NCBI GenBank assembly: GCA_016708435.1
Contig: JADJFV010000034.1
Coordinates: forward strand, 1-64,000
Length of the DNA stretch: 64,000 nt
From: Leptospiraceae bacterium
Lineage (GTDB): Bacteria > Spirochaetota > Leptospiria > Leptospirales > Leptospiraceae
Direction: 5' to 3'
The translations under genes and the position numbers were made by a program. The notes under the pieces are model-generated. The model saw nothing but the letters and a program-made list of their open reading frames with translations. It was not told the DNA's origin and did no database searches. Shown here one piece after another: positions 17,730 through 26,859 of the stretch. Positions within the stretch are counted from its first letter, which is position 1, and each line of letters starts with the position of its first letter.

Positions 17730-18449
17730 ATGAAGACAAAAATCATTCAATACAAAGGCGTAGGCGAAATAGAGATAATGAAGACTCGCCGCACAAGAGG
17801 CATGAGTCTTAAGATTCACCCGATCAAAGGTGTCTGCGTTTCGATTCCTTCACACTGGTCATATAAGGGGGCAGAAGAAATTCTTAGAGAAAATCAGGAA
17901 TGGGTTAATAGGAGTATACAAAAATTATCCGCAACCGAAAAAAAATCCGCTCCTTTTACTGAAGACAGTAATTTTAAAACAAAATACCATGATGTAAAAA
18001 TTCTTCCCTGGATTGGGCGAGATGTTTCGTATACCGATCGGGAGAATGTGTTAAATATCTATTATCCTGAAAATCGCAATGTAACCGATAGCGATATACA
18101 AGAGCAAATTCGATATCTAATTGAGGAAACTTACAGAAAAGAGGCTAAGCAGTATTTGACGGCAAGATTGGCTTATCTTGCAAAGGAAAAAGGCTTTAAA
18201 TACAAGGGCATCACGATTAAAAATATGAAATCCCGTTGGGGTAGTTGCACGGCGCTCGATCATATTAATCTGAGTTTACATTTGCTTCGAATTCCAGAAG
18301 AGCTTTCTGATTATGTGATTTTACATGAACTCTGTCACACTGTTCATAAAAATCATAGTAAGAGATTTTGGGAATTGCTTTGTAAAATTTGTCCGGAAGC
18401 AAAGGCTAAGGACAAGGAGATGAGAAAATACAATGCGCAAGTTTATTGA
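17730..18449 (+). CDS. YgjP-like zinc metallopeptidase (DUF45)
   Basis: The protein has 239 residues. The zinc-binding motif HELCHTVHKNHSKRFWELL (HExxH plus a downstream His) lies near residue 205, preceded by KNMKSRWGSCTALDHINLSL, the conserved WGSC block. This matches the YgjP/SprT-like group often found near type I restriction genes or alone. Its substrate is not known. There is no signal peptide, so it is likely cytoplasmic. It overlaps the next gene by 17 bases. Confidence 0.88.
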   Translation: MKTKIIQYKGVGEIEIMKTRRTRGMSLKIHPIKGVCVSIPSHWSYKGAEEILRENQEWVNRSIQKLSATEKKSAPFTEDSNFKTKYHDVKILPWIGRDVSYTDRENVLNIYYPENRNVTDSDIQEQIRYLIEETYRKEAKQYLTARLAYLAKEKGFKYKGITIKNMKSRWGSCTALDHINLSLHLLRIPEELSDYVILHELCHTVHKNHSKRFWELLCKICPEAKAKDKEMRKYNAQVY

Positions 18450-19326
18450 GGTAATTGCATTTGCTTTCTTTGCATTTATTTTCTTCTTAGTAGTAGATGT
18501 AAATGCTGATTCGACCTGTAAAATATTGGGTAGAATTCAAATTGATTCAGTATTGGAAGCAAAGCCGATTTGCACTTCCGGGTTACGGATAAATGATATT
18601 AGCCAATATTTAGTTGCCAAGATGGTTGGAGTAGAAAAAGTTAATGCTGATTTGTATTTAGAGAAAAAAGAGGCAAAGGGTTATTCGCAAATTGCCACAA
18701 GCATGACCAAGAATTCTTCGACTGAAAGTATTGATCTTACCAATCTCGCTGTCGGTGAATATAGAGTATGCGCAAAGAGAGGAGCGGCGCAAGGCTCTGG
18801 GTTAATACATATTAGCTTTGATATTGTAAACAGCTCTTGCGGAACTGGAAGAGATACTTGCTTTGGAGCAATCGGTAAGAACTGCGAAGGTGGTCTAGGT
18901 GGCACTTGCCATGAAACGACTCCTGATGGATTGAAAGTTTGTCAGGTAGCGATTGGCTCTCAGATGCATGATACATGCTGTTCTTCTAATCCAAACGGGA
19001 ATCATTGTGGTGGCAATGAATCATTAACCGCTTGCACGAAAGAATGGGATCACGCAGTTAATGATACGGCGGCTGCAGGAAGAAATTGGGCTGTGACTTT
19101 TAATCCGACCATTGTAACTTATAGAGGCTCCGGAGAATCCCTGTTAACCCAATCTTTGACTATTGGAGATAAAAATACAGCAAAGCCTTTGGAACAAGCT
19201 TTTAGAGCACCCGTTGGAATTGACATTTGGGATATAGATGCAGAGCAGGGTTGGTGTGTGAATCCGAAGCGTTATACGAAATCCTGTGCACCGCTAACAA
19301 ATAATTGTTGGGCAAGATGTAAGTAA
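18433..19326 (+). CDS. Secreted cysteine-rich protein
   Basis: The 297-residue precursor begins with a signal peptide (VIAFAFFAFIFFLVVDVNA then D). The mature part has about 16 cysteines, concentrated in the middle (GRDTCFGAIGKNCEGGLGGT; DTCCSSNPNGNHCGGNESL), and ends with KSCAPLTNNCWARCK. The spacing suggests a disulfide-stabilised exported domain. No family is recognised. It overlaps the metallopeptidase gene and is immediately followed by the 1010-residue gene, so the three form one transcription unit. Confidence 0.7.
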   Translation: MRKFIEVIAFAFFAFIFFLVVDVNADSTCKILGRIQIDSVLEAKPICTSGLRINDISQYLVAKMVGVEKVNADLYLEKKEAKGYSQIATSMTKNSSTESIDLTNLAVGEYRVCAKRGAAQGSGLIHISFDIVNSSCGTGRDTCFGAIGKNCEGGLGGTCHETTPDGLKVCQVAIGSQMHDTCCSSNPNGNHCGGNESLTACTKEWDHAVNDTAAAGRNWAVTFNPTIVTYRGSGESLLTQSLTIGDKNTAKPLEQAFRAPVGIDIWDIDAEQGWCVNPKRYTKSCAPLTNNCWARCK

Positions 19327-22300
19327 ATGGAACCGAACAAGAATCCGCCAGTCATTTATTCAGAAGGAGAGACTGACGATTTAGAAATTCTTTCGGAACT
19401 AGAAGAGCATTTAGATGATGAAAATGTATCTAAAGAAGAAAATAAATATGCAGATAAAGTTTCTCCTCGCGTTCAAAAACTAAGAGACCTCCGTAAAAAA
19501 TCAAAAGTATCCATTACCCAGAGTAGACCGTTTCTTGCAGGGGTAGAACTAGATATCCGCAGGAAGCATGAGAATGCTCTTCTCATTGAAGACTTGTATG
19601 TGGAATGGTGTAGTAAGGGAAATAAAACCTGGCTGTCTCCGTTTGAAATTCTAACCAAATACGATGAAGCACTTTTACTTTTTAGCGGCAAACGCAGTTC
19701 TATCGCAGCCTTTATTCAAAATTTGATTGCTCTTTCTAGAGAGGGAATTTCACCTCATGCCTTTTTGCGTTATGTGCAAAATCCGCGAATGGGAGCTGAT
19801 TTTAATTGGAGAGAGTGGGGCAGTAAGCATTTAACTCCTTTGCGGCTAATTGCGGATACTCTCTTAGAATTAAAAAGATCTGCTCCCTTCGATAAAGAGA
19901 TTCTAGGGACAGAGCGGGTGCGGATGGCAAGAGACATTGTGCTTGTGAAATATGCCGGTAAGCCGCTTGCTCGTTTTTCCGAAGAGGCGCTTAAGAGTAG
20001 TGCAATTGGTGTTTATATGGATAGTTGGGCTGATCTGAGGCTCGATAATTCGGCTTTTATTTTGTTCTTAAAAAGAAATATTCTGCCAATTCTATTTGCC
20101 CTGTCGGGTAAGGTAGATTTGCCGCATTTGAATCGGATACTCAGTCTACTGCCCGATGTTGAGAGATTGTTCAGAGAGAATTTTAAAGAAGGCTACTTAG
20201 ATTCCCTGGCTAAAGATGCTCCCGGGATTTATGGGAAAGATTTCGAGAAAGGATTTCAGGAGAGAAGAAATAAAGGATACAAATACTATGATTTCATTGT
20301 AGAGACAGAGTCTTTCTTGAAAATTCTATCTGCTCTTTTAAAAACTCAATCAGGATATTTTTTACTTCCATGGGTTTCTAATGTATTGATTGGGAGAAAG
20401 GATACCAATCTGGCAGAGAATATTGCCGCATTAGTGGATGCGTTAGATGACACAGGCGGGAATCACACCTATACCTGGCATATTCGAAAGTTAATGTCTA
20501 AGCCCGCGAGAGACCGAGAGGCATACATTGCATTAGTCAGAGACAATAATGGGGTAGATCCCGAGTATCCGAATATCAGACGAATTTTCCAAAATCCCGG
20601 CGATACTTACGAAACTACTTACTTACTAGAATTAGCGCGTAAGCTTGGTATACCTCTTAGTGATTTCGGACCCAAAGGAACTGTGTTTTCGTTTAAAGAC
20701 TTATTGAATGCTTATACAAAAAGAAATCCTGAATCGCAACAGATTCTAGATCGATTCCGATTGGATGCTATCACTGGAATCGATAGACAGTGGGACTTAC
20801 AGACATTAGCCCAATTTGATTCGCTTGGAAACAATGTTCATCCTCTTTTCTTAAGAAGTGCTATTCGCGGTCTTGGAAGTAATTTCTTTTCAGCCATTAA
20901 GTCTCTTAATTTCTCTAACCTGTATAGTGAATTTTCGATTGCAAAACCAAATCCGTTTCATATCGAGAAAGAATTTAAAATTCCTTTTTATGAAATAAAC
21001 AATATGGATAAGTTCAAGGAAGAAGAAATAGCAAAGAAAGTAAATCGGAAGTTAGTCTTATCCGCGTTATCCCCTTTTCTTACGACTTCCCCTGTATCCG
21101 TTGAAAACTTTGTTCCTTTTTTGAACACCGAAAGCATCCAACTGAGAGAAAGTCTAGAAAGTAAAACAGAAGAGCAAAGAAAATTAGAATTAGAAATCAA
21201 ATTCTTAGAAGAAAGCGAAGTTCCGGATAAAGCGATTCTAAAAGAAAAAAAAGACTCCGCTAAAAAATTAGAGAAATCCATTTCTTTCATACGTGATAAA
21301 CGAACTCATTATGAGGAGATACTTTCTATTTACCCCAGGCTGAGTGAAGATGAAAAATTTCTAGTGATTATTTTAATTTCCGGTTACATTGCAGACACTG
21401 GCTCCGAGCTTTATTCATTTGCTGTTTCGATGATTCTTATTCGTTACGAGAAAGAAACTCGTCTATCAGAGCAGTTAGATTTTCTAAGACAGGACATCGT
21501 AGAGGAAACTTTTAATTATTCGCAGTTTTCTTATTTTCTAACCACACTTGAACTTTGTAAAAATTTAATTCAAACAGACAAGGCTTTAACTAAAATAGAA
21601 ACCGAATCGGATCACCGCCTTCATGGACTTCTTCGACCTTATATTATTACTAAAAATAAAAAACTAAATACGGAATCGATGGATGCTTCCGTAAGTAAGC
21701 TTACTAGCTCTGGAAAATTAAATTCGGAAAAATCAAAGTGGCAGGATATTTTAGAGAACACGGAAAAGAAAGTGAAGGAAAAGTTTTCTCCTTTCAAACT
21801 TTTCATTTCTAAAACCTCGCTTGATGCCTACTATGGAGACATGGGCGGAATTTGTCTTGCGAACTATCCGGCTGAAATTAAGAAAGAAGGGTTTTATATA
21901 AACAGGCTAATACAAAAAGACGATGAAATGATTGTAGGAATTTCAATTGCAATTAAGACTAATGGCGGTATTCCTTCGCTTGGAATTAAATCCTATTGGG
22001 CGGCGTTTGCCTTTAACCCCTTGTCTTCTCTCATCAGTTCTTATAGTTATCGAAATCAACTCTATATCTATTTGCAGTATAGAAGAGTCTTGGAGATGCT
22101 TTCGGTTAAGACTGATTTGCCGGTAGTGATAATGGGAGTAGATACATACGGAATTGTTTCGAATCATGCCGGCTTTAAGGACTTGATCGTAGGTTATGAA
22201 GAAAAAAAGAAAATTCCAGCCAAAAGACTCTCGGATGCACACGGTATTAGCCTCTACTATGACGAAAACAATTATCGCAGATCCATTCTAATCATTGATC

Positions 22301-22359
22301 CTGCCAATAAAGATACATTCACAGCAGAGGCGGCAATTCAGTATTATAAATATGAGTAA
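19327..22359 (+). CDS. Large unrecognised cytoplasmic protein
   Basis: This protein of 1010 residues has no signal peptide or membrane segment. The N-terminus is acidic (DDLEILSELEEHLDDENVSK), the middle is mostly helical, and residues about 605-670 form a charged coiled coil (KTEEQRKLELEIKFLEESEV, KKDSAKKLEKSISFIRDKRT). The last 200 residues are mixed strand and helix (MGGICLANYPAEIKKEGFYI). No catalytic motif is recognised. Its ATG follows the stop of the secreted protein directly. Base composition is like the flanking core genes. Confidence 0.7.
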   Translation: MEPNKNPPVIYSEGETDDLEILSELEEHLDDENVSKEENKYADKVSPRVQKLRDLRKKSKVSITQSRPFLAGVELDIRRKHENALLIEDLYVEWCSKGNKTWLSPFEILTKYDEALLLFSGKRSSIAAFIQNLIALSREGISPHAFLRYVQNPRMGADFNWREWGSKHLTPLRLIADTLLELKRSAPFDKEILGTERVRMARDIVLVKYAGKPLARFSEEALKSSAIGVYMDSWADLRLDNSAFILFLKRNILPILFALSGKVDLPHLNRILSLLPDVERLFRENFKEGYLDSLAKDAPGIYGKDFEKGFQERRNKGYKYYDFIVETESFLKILSALLKTQSGYFLLPWVSNVLIGRKDTNLAENIAALVDALDDTGGNHTYTWHIRKLMSKPARDREAYIALVRDNNGVDPEYPNIRRIFQNPGDTYETTYLLELARKLGIPLSDFGPKGTVFSFKDLLNAYTKRNPESQQILDRFRLDAITGIDRQWDLQTLAQFDSLGNNVHPLFLRSAIRGLGSNFFSAIKSLNFSNLYSEFSIAKPNPFHIEKEFKIPFYEINNMDKFKEEEIAKKVNRKLVLSALSPFLTTSPVSVENFVPFLNTESIQLRESLESKTEEQRKLELEIKFLEESEVPDKAILKEKKDSAKKLEKSISFIRDKRTHYEEILSIYPRLSEDEKFLVIILISGYIADTGSELYSFAVSMILIRYEKETRLSEQLDFLRQDIVEETFNYSQFSYFLTTLELCKNLIQTDKALTKIETESDHRLHGLLRPYIITKNKKLNTESMDASVSKLTSSGKLNSEKSKWQDILENTEKKVKEKFSPFKLFISKTSLDAYYGDMGGICLANYPAEIKKEGFYINRLIQKDDEMIVGISIAIKTNGGIPSLGIKSYWAAFAFNPLSSLISSYSYRNQLYIYLQYRRVLEMLSVKTDLPVVIMGVDTYGIVSNHAGFKDLIVGYEEKKKIPAKRLSDAHGISLYYDENNYRRSILIIDPANKDTFTAEAAIQYYKYE

Positions 22360-22366
22360 AGCAATT

Positions 22367-22391
22367 ACCCCCGACAGAAAATTTAGGGGGT
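22367..22391. repeat. ACCCCC/GGGGGT hairpin
   Basis: A 6-bp GC stem with a 13-base loop (ACCCCC...GGGGGT) lies just after the 1010-residue gene. With its flank TGACAG it matches, in inverted orientation, the hairpin at 57037-57061, so it looks like a dispersed palindrome that may also terminate transcription. Confidence 0.5.
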
Positions 22392-22430
22392 GACAGGTTA
22401 AAACATTTCTTAGATAGAACTCATATTTTT

Positions 22431-23135
22431 TTAATTTCCTTTTTTGATTCTAGCGGCTAGGCCTTGTTTGCCTTCTGGATATGATGCATACAATACACAT
22501 TTACAGCTATCCCATCTACCGCCTGCATCAGTAGGCTTGCATTCATAGTAAAAGCTTCTTCCTTTTTCAGCATTGTTGTAATCAACAGACTCTTGTAGAA
22601 TTTGCGTTTTGTCTTGTTTGGATAATTGAACCGATTCTTCTTTTGCTGTTTTGTCGAGCATCGAGTTATAAAGCTGTGACTTGCCAGAGAATAACACATT
22701 GTTAATACAACTGCTTTGTTTGGTTGCAGGGACTTGCTTTTCTGCCACATAGCTTTCTGTATTCGCGAATTGTTTATAAAAGGATTCCTTTAAATCTCCT
22801 TTGCAAATGTTCTTTGACTTAATTTTGTCAGGGGAATAATGCCAGTTTCCCTCCACTGATAGAGCCCAAATTTCTTCGCTAGTCGGTGGATTTTCTTTTA
22901 TGCAATCGGGCTTTTCTTTTTTTTCGACAACTAAGACTTCATCTGATTTGCCGCAACCACCGCATGGATTACAGCAGGCGCAGGTTTTTAATTTCTCTTC
23001 TTGAAACTGTAATTTCTTTTTTTCAAATTCTAGCTTTTCTTTTTCTAGTGCTAGCCGCTCTTTTTCAAGAGAAGCGCAGCTAGATGTAAAAAGAATCGCG
23101 GATAATAGTAATATGCTCTTTAATTTTGTATTCAT
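22431..23135 (-). CDS. Coiled-coil, cysteine-rich lipoprotein
   Basis: The 234-residue precursor has a lipoprotein signal (LKSILLLSAILFTSSC). A short charged coiled coil (LEKERLALEKEKLEFEKKKL) leads to a Cys cluster (CACCNPCGGCGKSD). The C-terminal domain has further cysteines (FYYECKPTDAGGRWDSCKC). The arrangement suggests a membrane-tethered periplasmic domain held away by a helical stalk, possibly binding metal or forming disulfides. No family is recognised. It converges on the upstream plus-strand operon. Confidence 0.7.
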   Translation of the reverse strand: MNTKLKSILLLSAILFTSSCASLEKERLALEKEKLEFEKKKLQFQEEKLKTCACCNPCGGCGKSDEVLVVEKKEKPDCIKENPPTSEEIWALSVEGNWHYSPDKIKSKNICKGDLKESFYKQFANTESYVAEKQVPATKQSSCINNVLFSGKSQLYNSMLDKTAKEESVQLSKQDKTQILQESVDYNNAEKGRSFYYECKPTDAGGRWDSCKCVLYASYPEGKQGLAARIKKGN

Positions 23136-23196
23136 GGTTTCCTCTTAAAAAAAATAATATTGTCAATGTAATATGATTATGCAATGTAAAAATTGA

Positions 23197-23259
23197 TTAA
23201 CCACGAAGGGCACAGAGAACACGAAGGGTTATCCTATCTTCGCGCTCTTCGTGGTTTAA
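23197..23259. repeat. CCACGAAG imperfect palindrome, copy 1
   Basis: TTAACCACGAAGGGCACAGA...TCTTCGTGGTTTA forms an imperfect inverted repeat. Related copies are at 26666-26752 and 44677-44761. This sequence type is a common dispersed palindrome in many bacterial genomes. Confidence 0.7.
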
Positions 23260-23304
23260 AAATCTTATTTCGAATCTGAAAAGTCAAGAAATATATTCCT
23301 CGAA

Positions 23305-24360
23305 TTATTGAGCTAATATTAGCAATTCCTTAAACATTAACTCAATATCCTGATACTCCATGCATTTAAAATGTTTTTCGGGACAGACTTTGCCGCCATG
23401 AATTCCGCATGGACGACAGGGAAGGTCATTTACTTCGGAGAAAAAATATTTATCGGCTAATGTAGAGTAACCAAAGTCAGGGATGGTTGCACCATAGATC
23501 ATAACTGTAGGGATATTGTGTGCCGATGCAAAATGAATAGGAGAAGAATCGTTGGATACAATTGCTTTTGCTCGACTGATTACATAGGAAAGCTCAACTA
23601 AATCTGTCTTTCCTGCCAGATTAAAAATTCTTTCCGGGTCGGATTGTGTCTTTTTTACATTGTCTGGAAGTCTTCTGTCTATTATATTTTCACAAAGAAT
23701 TTGGTCTTTGCTCGAGCCGATTAGAACGATAGAGTAATTGGTATTATGCGTTATGAGATTGAAGAGTTGTTTGAATTTTTCTGTGGGCATTCTCTTTGTT
23801 TCCCAAATAGAAGAAGGAGCAATGATTATAAAGTTTTTGTTTAAATTGTGCAATTGCAATAGGTCACGAATTTTTAGAATTCTTTCTTCGGGAAAGAAAA
23901 GCTCTGGACGTTTTCGTTTAGTGGTAAATTCCTCTGTGGAATTGTTGATAAGAGAAAAAAGTTTGTCTACTTCGTGTTTGCCGCGAGTGGGACGGGAAAT
24001 TTTCGTTGTGTGTAGAAAGGAAAATCCTGCTTCTGCATAACCAATTCTTTCTTTTGAGCCGGAAAAATAAGCTATTAAGCTCGAACGGTGTGAAAAATGA
24101 GGACAGATACATAGATCAAATTTTTCCTGTCTCAGACTTTGAATAAATTGAGAAAAGTAAAAGATAGACTTTTTTACTTTAGCTTTGTCAAAGGGAATAA
24201 CGCTTGTTATATTCTTATTTCCGGCTAAAATGTCTTCTGTGCCTTTGTTGACTATGAGATGAATCTCTGCTCCTTTGTATTTTTCTTTTACTTCTCTAAA
24301 AAAGGAAGTAGTTAGAATGAGATCGCCTAAAAAAGCAGTTTGAATAATCAGTATTTTCAT
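23305..24360 (-). CDS. Glycosyltransferase family 9 (heptosyltransferase-like)
   Basis: The protein has 351 residues. MKILIIQTAFLGDLILTTSF is the standard GT9 N-terminus with the nucleotide-sugar loop (FLGD). Later blocks are FIIAPSSIWETKRMPTEKF and AIVSNDSSPIHFASAHNIPT, the donor-binding motif, and PCRPCGIHGGKVCPEKHFKC near the end with the cysteines seen in heptosyltransferases. It probably adds a heptose or similar sugar to the lipopolysaccharide core at the inner-membrane cytoplasmic face. Its ATG shares ATGA with the stop of the thiolase-like gene, so it is translated after it. Confidence 0.88.
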   Translation of the reverse strand: MKILIIQTAFLGDLILTTSFFREVKEKYKGAEIHLIVNKGTEDILAGNKNITSVIPFDKAKVKKSIFYFSQFIQSLRQEKFDLCICPHFSHRSSLIAYFSGSKERIGYAEAGFSFLHTTKISRPTRGKHEVDKLFSLINNSTEEFTTKRKRPELFFPEERILKIRDLLQLHNLNKNFIIIAPSSIWETKRMPTEKFKQLFNLITHNTNYSIVLIGSSKDQILCENIIDRRLPDNVKKTQSDPERIFNLAGKTDLVELSYVISRAKAIVSNDSSPIHFASAHNIPTVMIYGATIPDFGYSTLADKYFFSEVNDLPCRPCGIHGGKVCPEKHFKCMEYQDIELMFKELLILAQ

Positions 24361-25460
24361 GTTCTTTCCAATATAGTTGCGAAATTATTTGTAGCAAGAC
24401 CACCTATAGAATGAGCTAAACCGATTGACCTATTTTGTAAACGCATAAAGCGAATTAGCTCTACGATTTGAGCAAGACCTGAGGCTCCGATTGGATGACC
24501 TCTTGATTTTAAGCCACCCGATGGATTGATCGGCAAATCTCCCGTAATCGCGGATACTCCGTCTTTGACTGCGTTGAGTGCATGACCTTTCGGGAATAAT
24601 CCTGCATCTTCCGCCCCGATGATTTCGAAGGTGGTAAATGCATCGTGTAACTCTGCGATCTGAATGTCAGATGGTTTTAAATGAGCCATTTCGTAGGCTT
24701 TTTTATAAGCTGCCAGTGAGGATGGGAAACTAGTTCCTAGGTTTACTGTTTTAAATTCTCCTAGTCCATGCCCGATTCCTCGAATTTGGATGTCTGATTT
24801 TGCTTCAGCGGATAATACGAGACTTGCGCTTCCATCGGATAATGGCGATATATCGTAAAGTCCAAGTGGTTCAGAAAAAATGGGAGCTTGCTTGTAGTCT
24901 TCTTCGGTAATCTTCTTTTTGATATGTGCGTTTGGATTTTCGAAACCATTGTCGTGCAATTTCTTCGCAATATAAAATAAATCTTCTCGTCTGTAATTAT
25001 AGTCTTGCAGATAACGCGTAGTAATCAAAGCCGCACCTTGTGCCATTGACATAGAGAAATTTCTCATTCTGTCGGACAATACAGAGCCTAAGACTAAGTT
25101 GCTTTCTTCTCTACTTAACTTACTCATAATCTCCGTTCCTACAATGAGTGCATTCTTAAACATACCACTGGCTAACATAGAGTAAGCCACATGCAGGGCA
25201 GAGGCACCACTCGAAGAAGCAGTTTCTGTTCGAATCGCAAATACAGATTTTAGACCGAGTGAGTCTGCTAGCTTTGCGGCTAGATGAAACTCGTTTGTAT
25301 AGCGTTCTGGTGTAAAAGAGGTAAATAGGAGTAAGTCAATTCTGTCTTTTTCAAACTGAGAAAGAGAAATTTCTGCCGTTTGCCTAGAAAGCTGCAAAAC
25401 AGAAAGCTCATGCTTTCCGAATTTACTGAGATTAGGACAATGAATATAGATAGGTTTCAT
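24357..25460 (-). CDS. Thiolase-like protein with altered active site
   Basis: A 367-residue thiolase/SCP-x-type protein. Conserved blocks are present: IAELHDAFTTFEIIGAEDAG with the His-Asp pair, PINPSGGLKSRGHPIGASG, and the C-terminal GLAHSIGGLATNNFA. The position of the acyl-accepting Cys, normally CASG, reads TETASSSGASALH, with Ser for Cys. The sequence here is clean, so this is probably real. It may be non-thiolytic or act through a partner. Its coupling to a glycosyltransferase gene is unusual. Confidence 0.85.
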   Translation of the reverse strand: MKPIYIHCPNLSKFGKHELSVLQLSRQTAEISLSQFEKDRIDLLLFTSFTPERYTNEFHLAAKLADSLGLKSVFAIRTETASSSGASALHVAYSMLASGMFKNALIVGTEIMSKLSREESNLVLGSVLSDRMRNFSMSMAQGAALITTRYLQDYNYRREDLFYIAKKLHDNGFENPNAHIKKKITEEDYKQAPIFSEPLGLYDISPLSDGSASLVLSAEAKSDIQIRGIGHGLGEFKTVNLGTSFPSSLAAYKKAYEMAHLKPSDIQIAELHDAFTTFEIIGAEDAGLFPKGHALNAVKDGVSAITGDLPINPSGGLKSRGHPIGASGLAQIVELIRFMRLQNRSIGLAHSIGGLATNNFATILERT

Positions 25461-25684
25461 AAGCTTATTCTTCTTTAATGATTTATATGGGGATTTAAAA
25501 TCAAATTATTTAAAATAATTCCAAATTTATAAAATAAAAAAATTGAACTGTGCACTGTAAAATTTATTTTATCTTAACGGGAATTTGAGGCAAGGGTTTT
25601 TTGTGGTTTGTAATAAATCTTTTCTGTTCAACTTTTCGGTAGTATAATTGAATCAAATAAATAAAGAAGCAAGGAGTAGAAAGT

Positions 25685-26158
25685 ATGAAAGGAAATGCAG
25701 AGGTATTAGAAGTATTAGGGGAGATTTTAGCGGCTGAACTAACAGCGATTAACCAATATTTCATTCATGCAAAGATGAATAAAAACAAAGGCTATGTAAA
25801 ACTCGCAAAGTATTTACAAACAGAGTCGATTGGAGAAATGAAACATGCGGACGCTGTAATTGAGCGAATTTTATTTTTCGATGGAGTTCCAGATTTACAA
25901 CGTTATATGAAAGTAATGGTAGGATCTACCATCGAAGAAATGCTAGCGCATGACTTGCAATTGGAATTTTCAGCCGTTGAACGTCTCAATCGTGGAATAG
26001 AAATTGCTACTCGTGCGAAAGACAATGGCTCTCGTGAGTTAATGGAGAAAATTTTGGTTTCGGAAGAAGAGCATATCGACTGGATTGAAGCACAACAAAC
26101 CATCATTTCTGAGGTTGGCGTTGCTAATTACCTAGCACAACAAATCGAAGGCGAATAA
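25685..26158 (+). CDS. bfr: Bacterioferritin
   Basis: The protein has 157 residues, the usual length. Iron oxidation and storage in a 24-subunit shell. The dinuclear-site ligands are visible: Glu in LAAELTAINQYF, Glu and His in GEMKHADAVIERI, Glu in DLQLEFSAVERL, and Glu/His in SEEEHIDWIEAQ. The Met of GEMKHAD is the usual haem ligand. AGGAG lies nine bases before the ATG, and a TATAAT element at 25643-25648 is a plausible -10 box. It stands alone, facing a small STAS-like gene. Confidence 0.96.
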   Translation: MKGNAEVLEVLGEILAAELTAINQYFIHAKMNKNKGYVKLAKYLQTESIGEMKHADAVIERILFFDGVPDLQRYMKVMVGSTIEEMLAHDLQLEFSAVERLNRGIEIATRAKDNGSRELMEKILVSEEEHIDWIEAQQTIISEVGVANYLAQQIEGE

Positions 26159-26165
26159 CAAAGAA

Positions 26166-26576
26166 TTACCGCTCACCACCGGGGATGCCGATGACTTGAA
26201 TTCGGTCATCTTCGGTTTCAAAAATTCTTAATTCACCAATTAATACAGACTGCCAACGCTCGAACTGATTGTAAAACACTTGCACATTTAATCCGCTGTC
26301 ACCGGCTAATTTTAAAATCTTAATAATGGGAATGATCGCAGCCGAGTTCATATACTCTGCTTTTGTAAAATCTAAAATCAATCTTTTAAAAGTTGTTTGA
26401 ATAATTTTAAAGTTTTCATTTAGAATTGGATCTAAGAATTGTGCAGGATTTCGAGAAGTCGATTCTCCTATCCAGAAAATTTTGATTTGATCTTCGTGCT
26501 CTTCTACTTGAATTAATAATTTATTTTCTGTAAAGGTTTGAATTTTATTCATAGCTTTTTCTAACTCAGTATTCAA
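26166..26576 (-). CDS. STAS-like regulatory protein
   Basis: The protein has 136 residues. A strand-helix pattern (LLIQVEEHEDQIKIFWIGES, RLILDFTKAEYMNSAAIIPI, IKILKLAGDSGLNVQVFYNQ) resembles anti-sigma-antagonist STAS or slr1659-like folds, with MNSAAI at the position where STAS proteins carry the phosphorylatable Ser. Such proteins act in partner-switching control. A later ATG (26552) is also possible. No kinase or phosphatase partner lies beside it. Confidence 0.6.
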   Translation of the reverse strand: MNTELEKAMNKIQTFTENKLLIQVEEHEDQIKIFWIGESTSRNPAQFLDPILNENFKIIQTTFKRLILDFTKAEYMNSAAIIPIIKILKLAGDSGLNVQVFYNQFERWQSVLIGELRIFETEDDRIQVIGIPGGER

Positions 26577-26665
26577 AAAAAGAAACTCTTTTTTTTATTC
26601 ATTGTGTTTTGCTCGGATTACTAATGCATTCATTGGAGTCAAGTTATGGAAAACTAAGAAGAGGA

Positions 26666-26752
26666 TTAACCACGAAGAGCGCAGAGAACATGAAGGAAAA
26701 ACTAGGAATTTGTTTAAACTCTTCGTGTTCTTCGCGCCCTTCGCGGTGAAAA
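26666..26752. repeat. CCACGAAG imperfect palindrome, copy 2
   Basis: TTAACCACGAAGAGCGCAGA at the left end pairs imperfectly with CTTCGCGCCCTTCGCGGTGA at the right. Same family as 23197-23259 and 44677-44761. An open frame through it is not treated as a gene. Confidence 0.7.
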
Positions 26753-26859
26753 TTATTAATCGCACAGCATTGAATCACGCCATCAAAGATATGCAAGATT
26801 CTCGTACCCACCTTGCAAAAATAGGATGACAACAAATAATATAAGATCATACTTGAACT

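Noticed and set aside
26602..26829. Open frame through the CCACGAAG palindrome
   Set aside because: Mostly repeat sequence, with no domain similarity or ribosome-binding site.
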